NCBI GenBank assembly: GCA_026992075.1
Contig: JALXAM010000076.1
Coordinates: forward strand, 1-64,000
Direction: 5' to 3'
Source of the DNA: Sedimenticola sp.
GTDB taxonomy: Bacteria; Pseudomonadota; Gammaproteobacteria; Chromatiales; Chromatiaceae
Length of the DNA: 64,000 nucleotides
Program-made: the position numbers and the translations under genes
The notes under the pieces: model-generated
What the model was told of the DNA's origin: nothing
The model's input: the letters and a program-made list of their open reading frames with translations, nothing else
Databases searched by the model: none
In this document: positions 63,943 through 64,000 of the stretch, piece by piece
Layout of the letters: every line of letters begins with the position of its first letter
Position numbering within the stretch: position 1 is the stretch's first letter

Positions 63943-64000
63943 TCATCCGGAGAGCTCCACCACGCCGTGGCGCAGGGCGAAGTGGGTGAGCTCCACGTCG
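63943..64000 (-). CDS. C-terminus of a GacA/UvrY-like response regulator (5' part outside window)
   Basis: The last 18 codons on the minus strand read DVELTHFALRHGVVELSG and stop. The DVELTxxAxRHG ending matches the C-terminal helix of the LuxR-type DNA-binding domain of GacA/UvrY/SirA. UvrY is often encoded next to uvrC, which supports the call; here it lies on the other side of the tRNA genes, facing them. Only this short tail is visible. Confidence 0.7.
   Translation of the reverse strand, partial: DVELTHFALRHGVVELSG

Overview
The window is GC-rich bacterial chromosome with gammaproteobacterial gene order (trigger factor-ClpP-ClpX-Lon-HU-PpiD-FabI, dnaQ-rnhA-methyltransferase-mltD, uvrC-pgsA-tRNA-Gly-tRNA-Cys). 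Three loci point to a sulfur-oxidising lifestyle: a cytoplasmic sulfite dehydrogenase operon (soeABC, 43278-47902), a sulfur-globule-type envelope protein (49186-49536) and an octaheme tetrathionate-reductase-family cytochrome with a cytochrome b partner (33256-35618). I infer a chemolithotrophic sulfur-oxidising gammaproteobacterium related to Chromatiales/Ectothiorhodospiraceae-like lineages; the species cannot be named from the sequence alone. No prophage, CRISPR array or intact insertion sequence is visible.

Layout. 1-1866: 3' part of a TonB-dependent receptor carrying both halves of an OprC-type copper site. 1999-5341: dnaQ, rnhA, a YafS-like methyltransferase (minus) and divergent mltD (plus); the gloB gene usually found here is absent. 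5376-12906: an oligopeptide ABC transporter operon (oppA, M3 peptidase, oppBCDF), then fabI. 13769-22542 (minus): the proteostasis block tig-clpP-clpX-lon-hupB-tRNA-Val-tRNA-Asp-ppiD. 22836-28127: an orphan BatD-like protein, a DUF255 thioredoxin-fold protein coupled to tatC, then tatB and tatA. 28380-31727: hisBHAFE without hisI. 31896-36488: a probably iron-regulated LbtU-like porin, the octaheme cytochrome pair and an inositol-monophosphatase-family enzyme. 36638-41276: a solute-binding-like protein, an outer-membrane barrel and a GGDEF/EAL sensor in one operon. 41290-49536: trhP, sixA, soeCBA, a Crp/Fnr regulator and the sulfur globule protein. 49718-63573: envelope and housekeeping genes (mlaA, gumN-like, rnt, grxD, yccA-like, serS, DUF190-crcB, argD-argF, ygiM-like, an NSS transporter, uvrC, pgsA). 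63612-64000: tRNA-Gly, tRNA-Cys and the last 18 codons of a GacA/UvrY-like regulator.

The most unusual feature is a dispersed ~106-bp palindromic element (four copies, at 30313, 41989, 53410 and 55325). All copies share a ~50-nt core, but each is flanked by its own 26-28-bp inverted-repeat arms whose sequence differs from copy to copy. One copy, with perfectly matched arms, lies in frame inside the trhP coding sequence. A separate 160-bp MITE-like inverted-repeat element flanked by CTAA direct repeats separates soeA from the Crp/Fnr regulator gene. Several REP/BIME-type repeats occupy other intergenic gaps.
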